Below are positions 46,893 to 56,709 of a stretch of 64,000 nucleotides of DNA, piece by piece. The translations under genes and the position numbers were made by a program. Where the stretch lies: NCBI GenBank assembly GCA_050084985.1, contig JBITNC010000001.1, forward strand, positions 141,174,001 to 141,238,000. Reading direction: 5' to 3'. The notes below the pieces were generated by a model. The model had not been told where the DNA came from. It did not search any database and worked only from the letters and a program-made list of their open reading frames with translations. How positions within the stretch are numbered: the stretch's first letter is position 1; every line of letters begins with the position of its first letter. Source of the DNA: Nageia nagi (Eukaryota > Pinophyta).

Positions 46893-47057
46893 AAAGAGCA
46901 AAAACCCCATTGTCTAGTGTGAAATGGGTCATTTTGATCATTTTTCAAAACCAAAATTCAAACACACGAGAGGATGCAGCATCAAAGAACTATCACATTG
47001 GCCTTGGAAACTTTAAAAAAAGGGCAAAATCATGCAAATAAGGACTAGGCGTAGCTT
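46893..47057. repeat. 165-bp flank copy, left of the LTR element
   Basis: 'aaagagcaaaaaccccattg' to 'ggactaggcgtagctt', ending at the first base of the LTR. It matches 53818-53983 at about 90%. It is either a tandem unit of the local array or an unusually long duplicated target. Confidence 0.8.
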
Positions 47058-48750
47058 TGCAATATTCCCAAATTTTGGGGTTCCACTCATTTTTAGGCTT
47101 GGGGGGACTCTAAAACCTTCAAGTCAGGAATTATCGATTCATCACCTCAAATGGGTAGAGAATCTCATGCCAATCGTTTTGACAGGTTACATGACATGGC
47201 TTTGTCAAGAAACGAAGGAAATATGGCATTTGGAAGTTCACTCGTGAGGCCAAATTTCTCATATCATGCATGCGTACTAGAAACCAAAATTCTATTTCCA
47301 GTTGACTATGGAAAATGTGATGTTCCTCTTCTAGGGATGTGCAATTGTTATTTCAATAATTTAGGTTTGATTAATATCTAATAAGAGTATTTTAATATTT
47401 AGGCATATTTTTATCCCTTTTGGAGGCTCTCCAACATGGGATATTGGACTCTATGAGTCATTAATTGTTATTTTTAATTAATAAAATATATGGACCACTT
47501 GAGGATGCCAAATATTGTTGTAATTGTAATACGAAGGCAAATAATAATTGTAAATGCAATATTAGTCTCTTTTAGTGAGGCGTTGTATATCTTGGCCTTG
47601 ATGAATTGTAATTTGGCATCTTCAGGCATTTGGATACCTCTCAATGTAATCTTGCTTCCCCTTAAGCTAGACTGATCCCTAGGGGTAGAGTATGAGGATC
47701 GCAAGAGGGAAACACTAATCCCTAGGCGCAAAAGACTCCAAGAGGGAGATGTGGCATCTTAAAGGAAAAATTGGCATCATTAGATGTGATTTCATGGATC
47801 CTAAAACACACAATGCAACATCTCACTCCAATAGCACATCCCGATCATCAAAGGCGATTATGGTGATCCCAAGGCACATGGAATCATCTAAAGGTGGATG
47901 CAGGACATGCATTTGGAGTCTATAAAAGGAGGATGAGACCCCATTTGAGGATATGCTTGTTTGTAATTTATTCTCTCTCTTCAGGTCATGGGCGACAATT
48001 CCTTCCATTGCCTCTTTTGGTGAAAGCCCACAAGGGAGGTGCTGAGATTCGACAAGGTCTCAGGGCTGTACGAATCAGTACTTTGAGGGTTAGCACACCT
48101 CAAAGGACTTGCTAGCTATCTAGGAGTGTTGGCATTACCCTAGATTATCTTAACACTGCTAGAGACCTTGGTGTTTTGGCCACAGTTGCGGAGGAGGACG
48201 TCCTGGTACAAGCCTTGCCAATTTTGTGGGACAACCCTGGTCCTTTCCTTAGCCTTCAACATTCAAGAAGATCCACAACTAGGGTAGCATTGCTTTAAGG
48301 CATCTAATTCAGTTTCTCATTGCTATATTATTATAATTACATTTGTAGCTCAATATTTGTGTTAGCTTGAGAGATCTTGCCCTAGGAAGCTAGACATCAA
48401 GTTGTGGATGCATTATTGTGTTAACTTGCTATCTTTGCCTAGACGTTGAGATTGCATTAGTTAATTGTACTTTTGTGGATGAGATCTTGCATTTTTGGCT
48501 AGTCGTTGGATATTAGGGATGCTTGTTTGTTGAGTTGTGCACCTAAGGTTGGATGTTGGGTCACTCTGGATCCAAACATTGGGTTTTGGATTTCTAATTT
48601 GGCCCCTGAAGGCTATACGTGTGCATTCTTGATGCTTGGATAGGGCTTTGAGGTGCATAATTGGTTTACTGGCTTAATTTGGTGAATTCTAGTTAATTTT
48701 GTGAGCCCCTTTGGCACGATTTTGGATCGGCCCTAGTCCGAAATATTTCA
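47058..48750 (+). repeat. left LTR
   Basis: Starts TGCAATATTCCC and ends CGAAATATTTCA. Contains 'gagtctataaaaggagga' near 47918, a plausible TATA box (tataaaa) for transcription of the element, followed about 30 bp on by 'gaggatatgcttg'. Paired with 52116-53817 along its whole length. Confidence 0.85.
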
Positions 48751-48751
48751 G

Positions 48752-48770
48752 TGGTATTTGAGCCAAGATT
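48752..48770 (+). other. primer binding site
   Basis: TGGTATTTGAGCCAAGATT, one base after the left LTR. Plant elements primed by initiator tRNA-Met carry TGGTATCAGAGC here; two to three bases differ. The position supports the LTR boundary at 48750. Confidence 0.7.
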
Positions 48771-49667
48771 CTACCAACCTACTAGGTAGAAACTTGGAAG
48801 GAAATTTTTTAGTAGCCAAGAAGCCTGAGATACAACTAAGATAAAGCAAGGAGCAAAATTAGAAGCAATTCCGATGGACTTGAAATACTTTTAGCAAATC
48901 TTGTCATCAAGATCCAATCTCTGAGCTCTTGAAGGAAGACATTGGGGTCTTCTGCATCAAATCTCCATATTTGAGGACCTTGAAGAGGATTGTGGGAAAT
49001 TGAGGAGTGCAACGGTGGCCATTTTGGTACTAGAATTGAAGAATCCAAAAGTTCATAGTCAAAAGTTTGACATATTGACATCAATTGCAGAAATGAGAGT
49101 CATCTTGGAGGTTCATTGAGGCTGAGGAAGCATTCTAAGTTTCCAGATCTGCCAAATTCCTATCTTGGAGGGGTTTGTAGCACACTTGGGCCATTTGGAG
49201 GCAAATTTTGCATCAAAGTTCCGAAATCTGAGCCATTGGAGTGAGACATTGAGGTCTTTAACCTCAAATTCGGGAGATTGAAGGTCTTGAATAGGCTCGT
49301 TGGTGTTGAAGAAGGCCCTAATCCATCCAAATTTGCAACTTAACTACCAAAAAGAGGATTGTTGTAATCTTGGAGCCAACTACAAGGAGATTTTGCATCA
49401 GAATTCAAGGAAAAAATGCTTCAGGTGTGATGTTGGGGTTGAGGACTCAGATGAGACTCTACGTCACCAAATATGGCAATTGGGATCAAGTCGTCCACCC
49501 TTAAAGGCATCAAAAATCAGGTTTGAGAATTTGATTTGGCATATTTCAATTTCGAGAAAATTTTTAGAAGCCAATTTCATATTTTATTGGAAGAGATAAA
49601 ATTCAGAAATTAATTTTGGAGGGATAAGTTTGGAGATTAAAAATTAGTTTCAATTTTATTTAAGGAG
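48771..49667 (+). other. leader of the LTR element, no clear gene
   Basis: 900 bp between the primer site and the first plausible ATG. Contains repeated words about 'gaggtcttcgcatcaaat' / 'cattggggtcttctgcatc' (48940, 49245). Short frames exist in both strands, but none is recognisable. Confidence 0.4.
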
Positions 49668-50420
49668 ATGGCAGAACAAAAGTTGAATATGATGTTTGAC
49701 TTGTTTGGCCGATCACTGGCCAAGTTGGATAAGGAATTATCCGATGAAGACATTACATCCAAAGATGATAAAAGAACTAAAGAGTTGGACAAGCTCCTAT
49801 TGGATTACAGTAAAAGATCAGCAAAAAGGTGGTACCCTTTGAGTCATTCTTGACTTTAATTGGAAAGAAAAAATTAAGACCGTGCAAGCTCCGCATCCAC
49901 CACAAAGGTATTCAGATGTCAACAAGAGAGATGACAACTACTTCATTTGAGGGGAAGAAGTTGACGCACATGGCAAATCAATTGGGGAAATAGACCAGGA
50001 AAACTTCAGGAAAAATGTTCATTCGCTGCACAAAATAGAATTCATTCATGTGTTTAATGATGATGTGCCAAAACAAGAGGAAAATGCCACCAATAACGAG
50101 TTTGAAGAATGTCCCATAGAAGAAATACAAAATTATGATGGAATAGATCGGAGCCAAGTATAGAAGCACCCTTCTCTGTAAAAAAGATAAAGAGAGCAGT
50201 AAAGACAATACTCTGCAAAGGGAAGAAGAAAGAGTCACGGAGACATTTAATGATTTGAAGGGGACAACCAAGAAAACACCCCCAATAGAGAAGGAAGCAA
50301 TTCTGAACTCGGGCTTGTATTCTAACAAGGGCACATCAGGATGGTTTAACATGGTTTGAGAAGAAGAACTTTCTGTCTGGACTTGTTCAGGTAGGAGCTG
50401 CTCTTGGTTCAGCCAATTGT
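49668..50420 (+). pseudogene. unrecognised coding remnant at the gag position
   Basis: ATG at 49668 follows 'aaggag' and opens 61 codons, 'MAEQKLNMMFDLFGRSLAKL', then acidic and basic residues, before a stop at 49851. Further plus-strand hydrophilic coding continues in other frames ('SSKDNTLQREEERVTETF', 'EKEAILNSGLYSNKGTSGW') to about 50360. It occupies the place of gag, but I see no capsid or zinc-knuckle motif. The frame on the opposite strand (149 codons with hydrophobic runs) is judged a shadow. Confidence 0.3.
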
Positions 50421-50527
50421 TGTACAAAGGGATTCATTCATTAGCAATTACTTTCAGCTCGGTTTTCATACAGCAGTAAAAAGGAGAACAGTTACACCAA
50501 AAGAAAATAAGTTTTTGTACAATAGTC

Positions 50528-50815
50528 TTGTATTGCAAAATGAAGGATAATATCCTGCTACATGAGGGTGTAGGAGAGAAGGTTGATGAAGAAATTAAAT
50601 CAAGGAAGAATACTGCCCTAGTCCATGGGGTCTGCATGGAAGAATTCTGCAAACTACAAACAAGGAAAAGAAACACCCTTGGGACAGCAATGTCAGTAGC
50701 ACCTGAAATGTCTGAATCTGCCACGTTGCAATTGGGAAGCTTAGGTGAAGATATCTCTCCTTTGGAGACCGTCCGACATTATGTGAAGAGTCATGTTAGC
50801 ACCTCTATAAGGTAA
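50528..50815 (+). pseudogene. unrecognised frame of 95 codons in the LTR element
   Basis: Open from 50528 to the TAA at 50813. It is mostly hydrophilic ('GVGEKVDEEIKSRKNT', 'MEEFCKLQTRKRNTLG', 'LGEDISPLETVRHYVKSH'). The composition looks coding, but no family is recognised. It may be an upstream part of the same broken gene as 51025-51663. Confidence 0.3.
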
Positions 50816-51024
50816 CCCTTAATTCTGAATTTTATTACATCTACATGTTGGAATTGGGAAACACACCTTCAGTATTAATTGGGCTTGATAGAAGTTTCCT
50901 CAATCATGGACTAATTATAAAAGGTAAAATTCAGGCTTTGATCCACAACTCAGTTTTGAAACAGCAGTATGAGATATCAGTTAGTAATGAACATTATGAT
51001 AACTAGTTAAGCATAGGAGATGAA

Positions 51025-51663
51025 ATGTGGGCAGTAATGAGGGATGTTTTTGCAGAAACCACTTGTGCATTTGAGGCTGATAGTTCACTAGCTGTTGGGA
51101 CTGTTCTCATGAAAGTTGTTGATACAAGTAGGGCCTCTTATCTGCTGATTTCAGAAGCTTTTTTTGAAGAAGGCACGTTGAAGCAGTTCAAGAATTGTTT
51201 GGGCATATTGGGACACTTTGGAGCTGCACCCACAACGCAGATTGGGGATAGTTTGAAGACTGTTTTACATGGACAGTCTTGTAGGATAAAGGCTGCTCTT
51301 CCTTTCAGATCTACTTCCTTTAAAATTGTCCTAAAGTATGTGCTAGAAGAAGGCACCACATCCCACAGATTTTCAGTTTTGAATAAGAATTGTTTAAGGA
51401 CTGATTTTGCGTTGAGGAAAGAACATGAGTGGGTGGATTCTATATATGTTTATGAACTAACTAAGATGGCAAAAATGGTACTTCAGATTACAGCATGTAT
51501 GAATCTTAATCTTGCGTTAACACCAAAAGATGTTTGGAAGACTACAATCAGCTGTTACAAGGAGAGAAAGCCAGATTTTGATGATACAACTCTCAGTTCC
51601 TTTTTTGTAAATCTTCATTGTTGCTGCTGGTTTGGTCAAGTCTCTTCGTTATTCAAGCCATAG
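51025..51663 (+). CDS. 212-codon ORF of unknown function inside the LTR element
   Basis: The longest open frame I see in the window: ATG at 51025, stop at 51661. The protein is soluble-looking with balanced composition and a Cys-rich end ('NLHCCCWFGQVSS'). Words such as 'AVGTVLMKVVDTSRASYL', 'EEGTLKQFKNCLGILGHF' and 'HEWVDSIYVYELTKMAKM' suggest genuine protein sequence. I recognise no retroviral-type domain and no host family. It could be a captured host gene segment or an extra ORF of the element. Codons after the stop continue in another frame ('GNEEFWNFDAPGKLVPPKG'), so the original protein was probably longer and is now frameshifted. Confidence 0.4.
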   Translation: MWAVMRDVFAETTCAFEADSSLAVGTVLMKVVDTSRASYLLISEAFFEEGTLKQFKNCLGILGHFGAAPTTQIGDSLKTVLHGQSCRIKAALPFRSTSFKIVLKYVLEEGTTSHRFSVLNKNCLRTDFALRKEHEWVDSIYVYELTKMAKMVLQITACMNLNLALTPKDVWKTTISCYKERKPDFDDTTLSSFFVNLHCCCWFGQVSSLFKP

Positions 51664-52115
51664 GAAATGAAGAATTTTGGAATTTTGATGCTCCGGGAAA
51701 ACTTGTACCACCAAAGGGCACAGTTGCAAAAGAACAATCAGATTTGTTCCAGTTCAAAAATTGCATGAGCACAGGCTCTAGTGCACGGTTTGGGCAGCAA
51801 AAAAGCTTCAATTAGGGGACAACATTCATTCATCCGTGTTATGATGTCAGTCTTTGGTATCTTTGCATGGCAACAAGGTTTGGGACCCCACTCTTGTATG
51901 ACAAGAGCAACAGTGATGTTCATGGTGATGACCTTCGCACCATTATTTGTCTTCGACTTCATGGAAAAGAAAGTACAACCTTGGCAAGGTTGGTCTTTAG
52001 TTAGAAGAGCACCATGAAAGCGTAATGAACTTCCTTCAATGACAAAATTGGGAATATTAGTGATGAAAATAAATTGGCTTTGCTTGGGGACAAGCAACTT
52101 TCGAAGGGGCGAATT
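51664..52115 (+). pseudogene. downstream coding remnant and polypurine tract
   Basis: The plus-strand frame 51618-51815 continues the preceding ORF after a shift. Then 'SVFGIFAWQQGLGPHS' and finally, in frame through the LTR edge, 'DENKLALLGDKQLSKGRICN'. The DNA 'cgaaggggcgaa' at 52102-52113, directly before the LTR, is the probable polypurine tract. Confidence 0.4.
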
Positions 52116-53817
52116 TGTAATATTCTTAAATAGTAGGGTTCCACTGATTTTTAGTCTTGGAGGGACTTTGTCCTTGACAAGCCAGGAATTGCTGATTCAT
52201 CACCTTAAATGGATAGAGAATCTCATGCCAATCATTTTGACAGGTTTCATGACATGGTTTTGTGAAGAAATGAAGGAAATAAGTCATTTGGAAGTTCACC
52301 CACTAGACCAAATTTCTCATATCACACATGCACGAGAATTTAGAATTCTATTTTCATTTGACTATTGGAGATATGATGTCCCTCTTCTAGGGATGTGTAA
52401 TTTTTATTTCAATAATTTAGGTGTGATTCATATCTAATAGGAGCATTTTAATATTTAAGCCCTATTTTTATATTTTTATCCCACTTGAAGGCTCTCCAAC
52501 ATGGGATGTTGGACTCTATGAGTTATTAATTGTTATTTTTAATTAATAAATTATATGGACCACTTGAGGATGCCAAATATTATTGTACTTGTAAAACCAA
52601 GGCAAATAATAATTGTAAATGTAATGTTAGTCTCCTTTAGTGAGGCGTTGCATATCTTGGCCTTGATGAATTGTAATTTGGCATATCAAGGCATTTGGAT
52701 GCCTCTTAATGTAATGTTGCTTCCCCCTAAGCCAAATGCATCCCTAGGGGCAAAGTACGAGGATCACAAGAGGGAAACACTAATCCCTAGGCGCAAAAGA
52801 ATCCAAGAGGGAAGCATGGCATCATGAAGGACAAAATGACATTGTTAGATGTGATTTCATTGATCACAAGATACACACAATGCAACGTTTCACTCCAAGA
52901 GCACATCTCGATCATCAAAGGTGATTGTGGTGATCCCAAGGCACATGGAATCATCTACAGGTGGATGCAGGACATAGAGGCCATTTGGAGTCTATAAAAG
53001 CAGGATAAGACCCCATTTGTGGATATGTTTGTTTAGAATTTATTCTCTCTTTAGGTTGTGGGTGCCGACTCCTTCCATTGCCTCTTTTGGTGAAAGCCCA
53101 CAAGGGAGGTGCTGAGATTTGATGAGATCTTAAGGTTGTATGGATAGCTACTTTGAAGGTTAGCACATCTCAAAGGACTTGCTAGTTATCTAGGGGTGTT
53201 GGCATTACCCTAGATTATCATAACACTACTAGAGACCCTTGTGTTCTGGCCATAATTGCGAGGAGGAAGTCCTAGTACAAGCCTTGCAAATTTTGTGGGA
53301 CAACCTTGGTGCTTTCCTTAGTCTTCAGCATTCAAGAAGATCTTCAACTAGGGTACCATTGCTCTAAGGAATGTAATTTAGTTTCTCATTGCTATATTAT
53401 TATAGTTACATTTGTGGTTCAATATTTGTGTTATCTTGAGAGATCTTGCCCTAGGAAGCTAGACGTCGAGTTGTGGATGCATTATCGAGTTAACTTGCTA
53501 TCTTAGCCTAGACATTGAGCTTGCATTAGTTAATTGCACTTCTACGGATGAGATCTTGCATTTTTGGCTAGTCGTTTGATATTAGGGATGCTTGTTTGTT
53601 GAGTTGTGCACCTAAGGTTGGACATTGGGTCACTCTGGACCCAAATGTTGGCTTTTGGATTGCTAATTTGGCTCTTGGAGGTTAGATGTCTGCATTCTTG
53701 TTGCTTCCCTAGGGCTTTCCGGTGCATAATCGGTTTACTTGCTTAATTTGGTGAATTCTAGTTAATTTTATGAGCCCCTTTGGCATGATTCCGGATCAGC
53801 CCTAGTTCGGAATATTT
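52116..53817 (+). repeat. right LTR
   Basis: Starts TGTAATATTC and ends GGAATATTT, with the final CA changed or lost where the 165-bp flank begins. A TATA-like 'gtctataaaagcagga' occurs near 52989, matching the left LTR. Substitutions are scattered throughout, indicating an old insertion. Confidence 0.85.
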
Positions 53818-53983
53818 AAAGAGCGAAAAACCCCATTGTCTAGTGTTAAAGGGTTCATTTTGGCCATTTTTCAAAATCAAAATTCAAACACACGAGAGGA
53901 TGGAGCATCGAAGAACTATCACATTGGTCTTGGAAACTTTCAAAAAAGGGCAAAATCATGCAAATGAGGACTAGGTGCAGTTT
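53818..53983. repeat. 165-bp flank copy, right of the LTR element
   Basis: 'aaagagcgaaaaacccc' to 'ggactaggtgcag'. It matches 46893-47057 and passes directly into further array sequence at 53984. Confidence 0.8.
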
Positions 53984-54700
53984 TCATCCTCTTGATCACC
54001 TTGAAGAAAGAAAGCATGCACCAAATTATGAAATATGATGAAATTTTGACTTCATCAAATCAGAATTTGAAAACATGGGTATTTTGAAAGATCCAAAGAT
54101 GAACAAGTTTAACATTGGAGGTTTTGAAAATACACAAAAAAGGACACCTTGCTGCCTATGTGCAATTGTTCTTCCTTTACTCCCTTTTGATGCATGTTCA
54201 AAGAACAAAAACCTTCACCTAGCATGCAAATGGCACTATATAGCATGCAAAAGGCATCCTTAAGGAGGAAAGAACAAGTTCAACGGCTAATGGGGTATCA
54301 AGAGAGTCAAAAAGCCTTACAAATACAAGCTCAAACCCCCATTTACCTCACAAACACTCCATTTTCCTGCCTAAGCATGCATTTTGAAGCCAAATTACAT
54401 GAAAAAATGCAAGATCCATCAATTTTAGAAAATGATTTGAAGAATGGATTTGAGTACCCATTTCCATTGTGTTGAAGTCTTGAAGATAGTGTGGATTAAA
54501 ATTGGCAAAACAAATGATCACAAGTGTGATTTTTCAAGCAAAATGCACTTTTTTAGGCTTTGCATGCACCAAAAACCCAAAATGTACAATATTCTCAAAA
54601 TACACATTTTTGAAGAATCCTCACCAAATTGCTTGGAAATTCGCTATGAACACTTACATGAAGGGCAAATTCAAATATGAAGAAAGGAGCTTAAAGATTG
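53984..54700. repeat. degenerate tandem array, right part
   Basis: Continues the array of 44870-47057, with 'gaaaacatgggtattttgaa' at about 54070 and 'aaaatgcacttttttaggc'-type words later. Short open frames here have no recognisable content. Confidence 0.55.
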
Positions 54701-55440
54701 GCAAATAGATCCAAAACGACATTCAATTCACAAAACCAAGCATCATATGTGCAAGTTCACTAGATTGAGTTGTTTTTCCAAGTTTAGAGGTTTCTCTAAA
54801 TATATTCCTTTGTAGCTAAATTAGTGGAATTCCACTAAAATTTTGTAATATCAAAACTCTATAAATTGACTCTAGGGGTTCTCATTTGTTCTAGAATGAA
54901 ATTTTGTGAAAAAACAAAATTTTTGTAAAAGAGGAGCAACTTGTAAACTTATGTGCAACTCTTTTATGAAGTGAATACAAGTGGTGAACTATTGAAAAAA
55001 GTGGACTTTTCATCTTTTATTTAAAATCTTTTAAATTGTTTGAATCGTCTTTAGATAGTTGTTTGGTTCAACTTGCATGTTTAAATGAATGTATTTTGAA
55101 TTTGTTTCTTTTCTATGTCATCAACTTAGAAGCTTTCATTCAAACCTAGTTAGTTTGTGTTATCTACTCTAAGTTCTTTTGACTGCCCGTTTACGAAGTA
55201 TCGAAAATCAACTTTGCTCCATGCTTTTGAAGATAACTTGGACTTATGTCATTTATCTCCAACTTTGATAAATTGAATGAAATTTCTTAATTGATCTAGA
55301 AATTTAACAATTTAGACACTGCTTCATTGCGATAATCACTTTGATATCTAACTAGTATTGAATCATTCTCAAATGATTTCTGTTACTTTCTTTAATTCAT
55401 TTGGGTATCCAACGTTATATAACTGATAATGGTGCCTACA
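54701..55440. other. LTR-like stretch ending in a primer-site-like word
   Basis: No gene. The sequence has the look of a plant LTR leader ('gactctaggggttctcattt', 'gaagtgaatacaagtggtg') and ends with 'aatggtgcctacaactttcgg' at 55429-55450, which resembles the sequence that follows 5' LTRs in some gypsy elements (TGGxGCC..). No partner LTR is in the window, so this is tentative. Confidence 0.3.
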
Positions 55441-55472
55441 ACTTTCGGCCAGGGTTGAGGTAAACCCTCTTG

Positions 55473-55960
55473 CTAAATATATTTCCCATCCCAACCTATC
55501 AGACCTATCTTCTTGCTTGACATGAAGAAATCCAATTCGGTTTGCTGAGGGTGCTTATCCTTATGAATTTTCAAGCCTTCATTCAGTAAGCCAGAAATCT
55601 CCGCCAAAACCATCGATGAGATCTCAGACATGAATGAGCCTACTGTCACACAGCCTTCCACCCAACTGTTTGCCATTTGGTGACAAACAACAACATCATA
55701 ACCTTCAAACAGGTCAAGGAAATTCCAATATCCAATGTTTTTCAGCACATCTTGTACATCGTCGTTGACCAAGAGCTTCGATGGTTTTGGGCATAAGTCT
55801 TTGTGCCCCCTACTAGAACTTCATGCCTTGCCTTTCGCCATTACCAATAAAGCTTGTTGCATATGCGCTAGAGACCTCTCCTTAGTCACTGACGACGAGT
55901 CACTCCAGACCAACGTTCTTAAAGCTTGAAGCTATGCTCTCCACCTTTTAGACGTCTAAT
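55473..55960 (-). pseudogene. unrecognised minus-strand coding remnant
   Basis: A 99-codon frame (55473-55772) reads 'MVNDDVQDVLKNIGYWNFLD', 'SFMSEISSMVLAEISGLLN' and 'DKHPQQTELDFFMSSKKIG'. Reading through a stop, coding-like sequence continues upstream to about 55920 ('SSSVTKERSLAHMQQALL'). It looks like real protein. It could be the N-terminal region of a plant retrotransposon polyprotein, because such 'ISSMVLAEISGL' phrases suit gag-like proteins, but I cannot name the family. Confidence 0.35.
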
Positions 55961-56700
55961 CATCGCCTAAGCATGTATCATTACCTGATTGGCCTCCAGC
56001 ACACTCTCTTCGTTCATGTGAGCCATCTTGGGACATGATTTCCTAGGTACAGTCCAGACACAATGCTGAGCTCGCACATGATGCAAGGTGATATGACACC
56101 TTCAATCGTTTTCTTTGGCCATATTTGTTATCTTCGCCTCCATTCAATGATTAATCCCATCCTTCCTTGAAGTTATGTTATTTCAAGTAGCTTGAAAATG
56201 ATTTTCTCAATCTTACTCTCCCTAAGGTCAAATTATTCCAACTTGTGGGGTAGAGGCATAGTTCTTTCCTTTCTCCTTCACTTCAAATATGTTTTGTGAT
56301 AAAGCTTACCTATAATGCCCAATGAATTAGACATCAGTCTTATGCCTTGTTTTGTTTTCCGCTTTGCTTTCCAATCTTTTACACCCTCCATGCTATAAAC
56401 CTTGGCCCATTATCTTGAGAAAGGAGCAACTAAGGTCTTTATTGCAAAATTTATTATTGCCCTTGGTTGAGGGTTTAGGCCAACATATCAGCCCAAATTA
56501 GGGGTTTAAAGCGACTCCACCTAGTTTGGTTTGCTTTCGGGCATGACACTAGCCTAGGCACATTTGTTGAGGGAGTCGTGAATCAATTAAAATAGGTGTT
56601 AGTTGTCTTTAATGTGAATGTGTTGTGGGATTGCTTTTTCCCCTAGATGTAATTGATTTGTCTTTGAGCCCTTGAATAGGATGTGTTGTGCTTTGGGGTG
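55961..56700. other. spacer, no gene recognised
   Basis: Mixed composition. Some minus-strand coding flavour near 55990-56100, but no motif. I see nothing else. Confidence 0.4.
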
Positions 56701-56709
56701 GTGTGGGAT

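Larger units (their letters stand above)
44870..47057. repeat. degenerate tandem array, period about 190 bp, left part
   Basis: Words such as 'gatatgggtattttggagg', 'ttaaacttgcaacattt' and 'tttgcatcaaa(a/g)ttg' recur at about 45068, 45262, 46192, 46384, 46580 and 46765. After subtracting the 735-bp insertion, the spacing is 185-196 bp. Units are strongly diverged. A G-rich/C-rich clause about 'caccttgaagaaagaaa' also recurs. Non-coding. The array continues at 53818-54700 beyond an LTR element. Confidence 0.7.
47058..53817 (+). mobile_element. LTR retrotransposon lacking recognisable pol (LARD-like)
   Basis: LTRs of about 1.7 kb (47058-48750 and 52116-53817) begin TG(C/T)AATATTC; the left ends AATATTTCA, giving TG..CA with inverted termini. 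A primer binding site follows the left LTR (48752, TGGTATTTGAGCC, near the plant tRNA-iMet type TGGTATCAGAGC) and a purine tract precedes the right one. The 3.36-kb interior has no visible protease, reverse transcriptase or integrase. It holds several unrecognised frames, so the element must have used proteins from elsewhere. The LTRs are roughly 90% alike by eye. It sits in the 190-bp array between two copies of a 165-bp flank. Confidence 0.8.

Noticed and set aside
49978-50427. 149-codon minus-strand frame with hydrophobic stretches
   Set aside because: It is antisense to coding-like plus-strand sequence in the same LTR element, and its hydrophobic runs mirror Lys/Glu-rich codons on the other strand.
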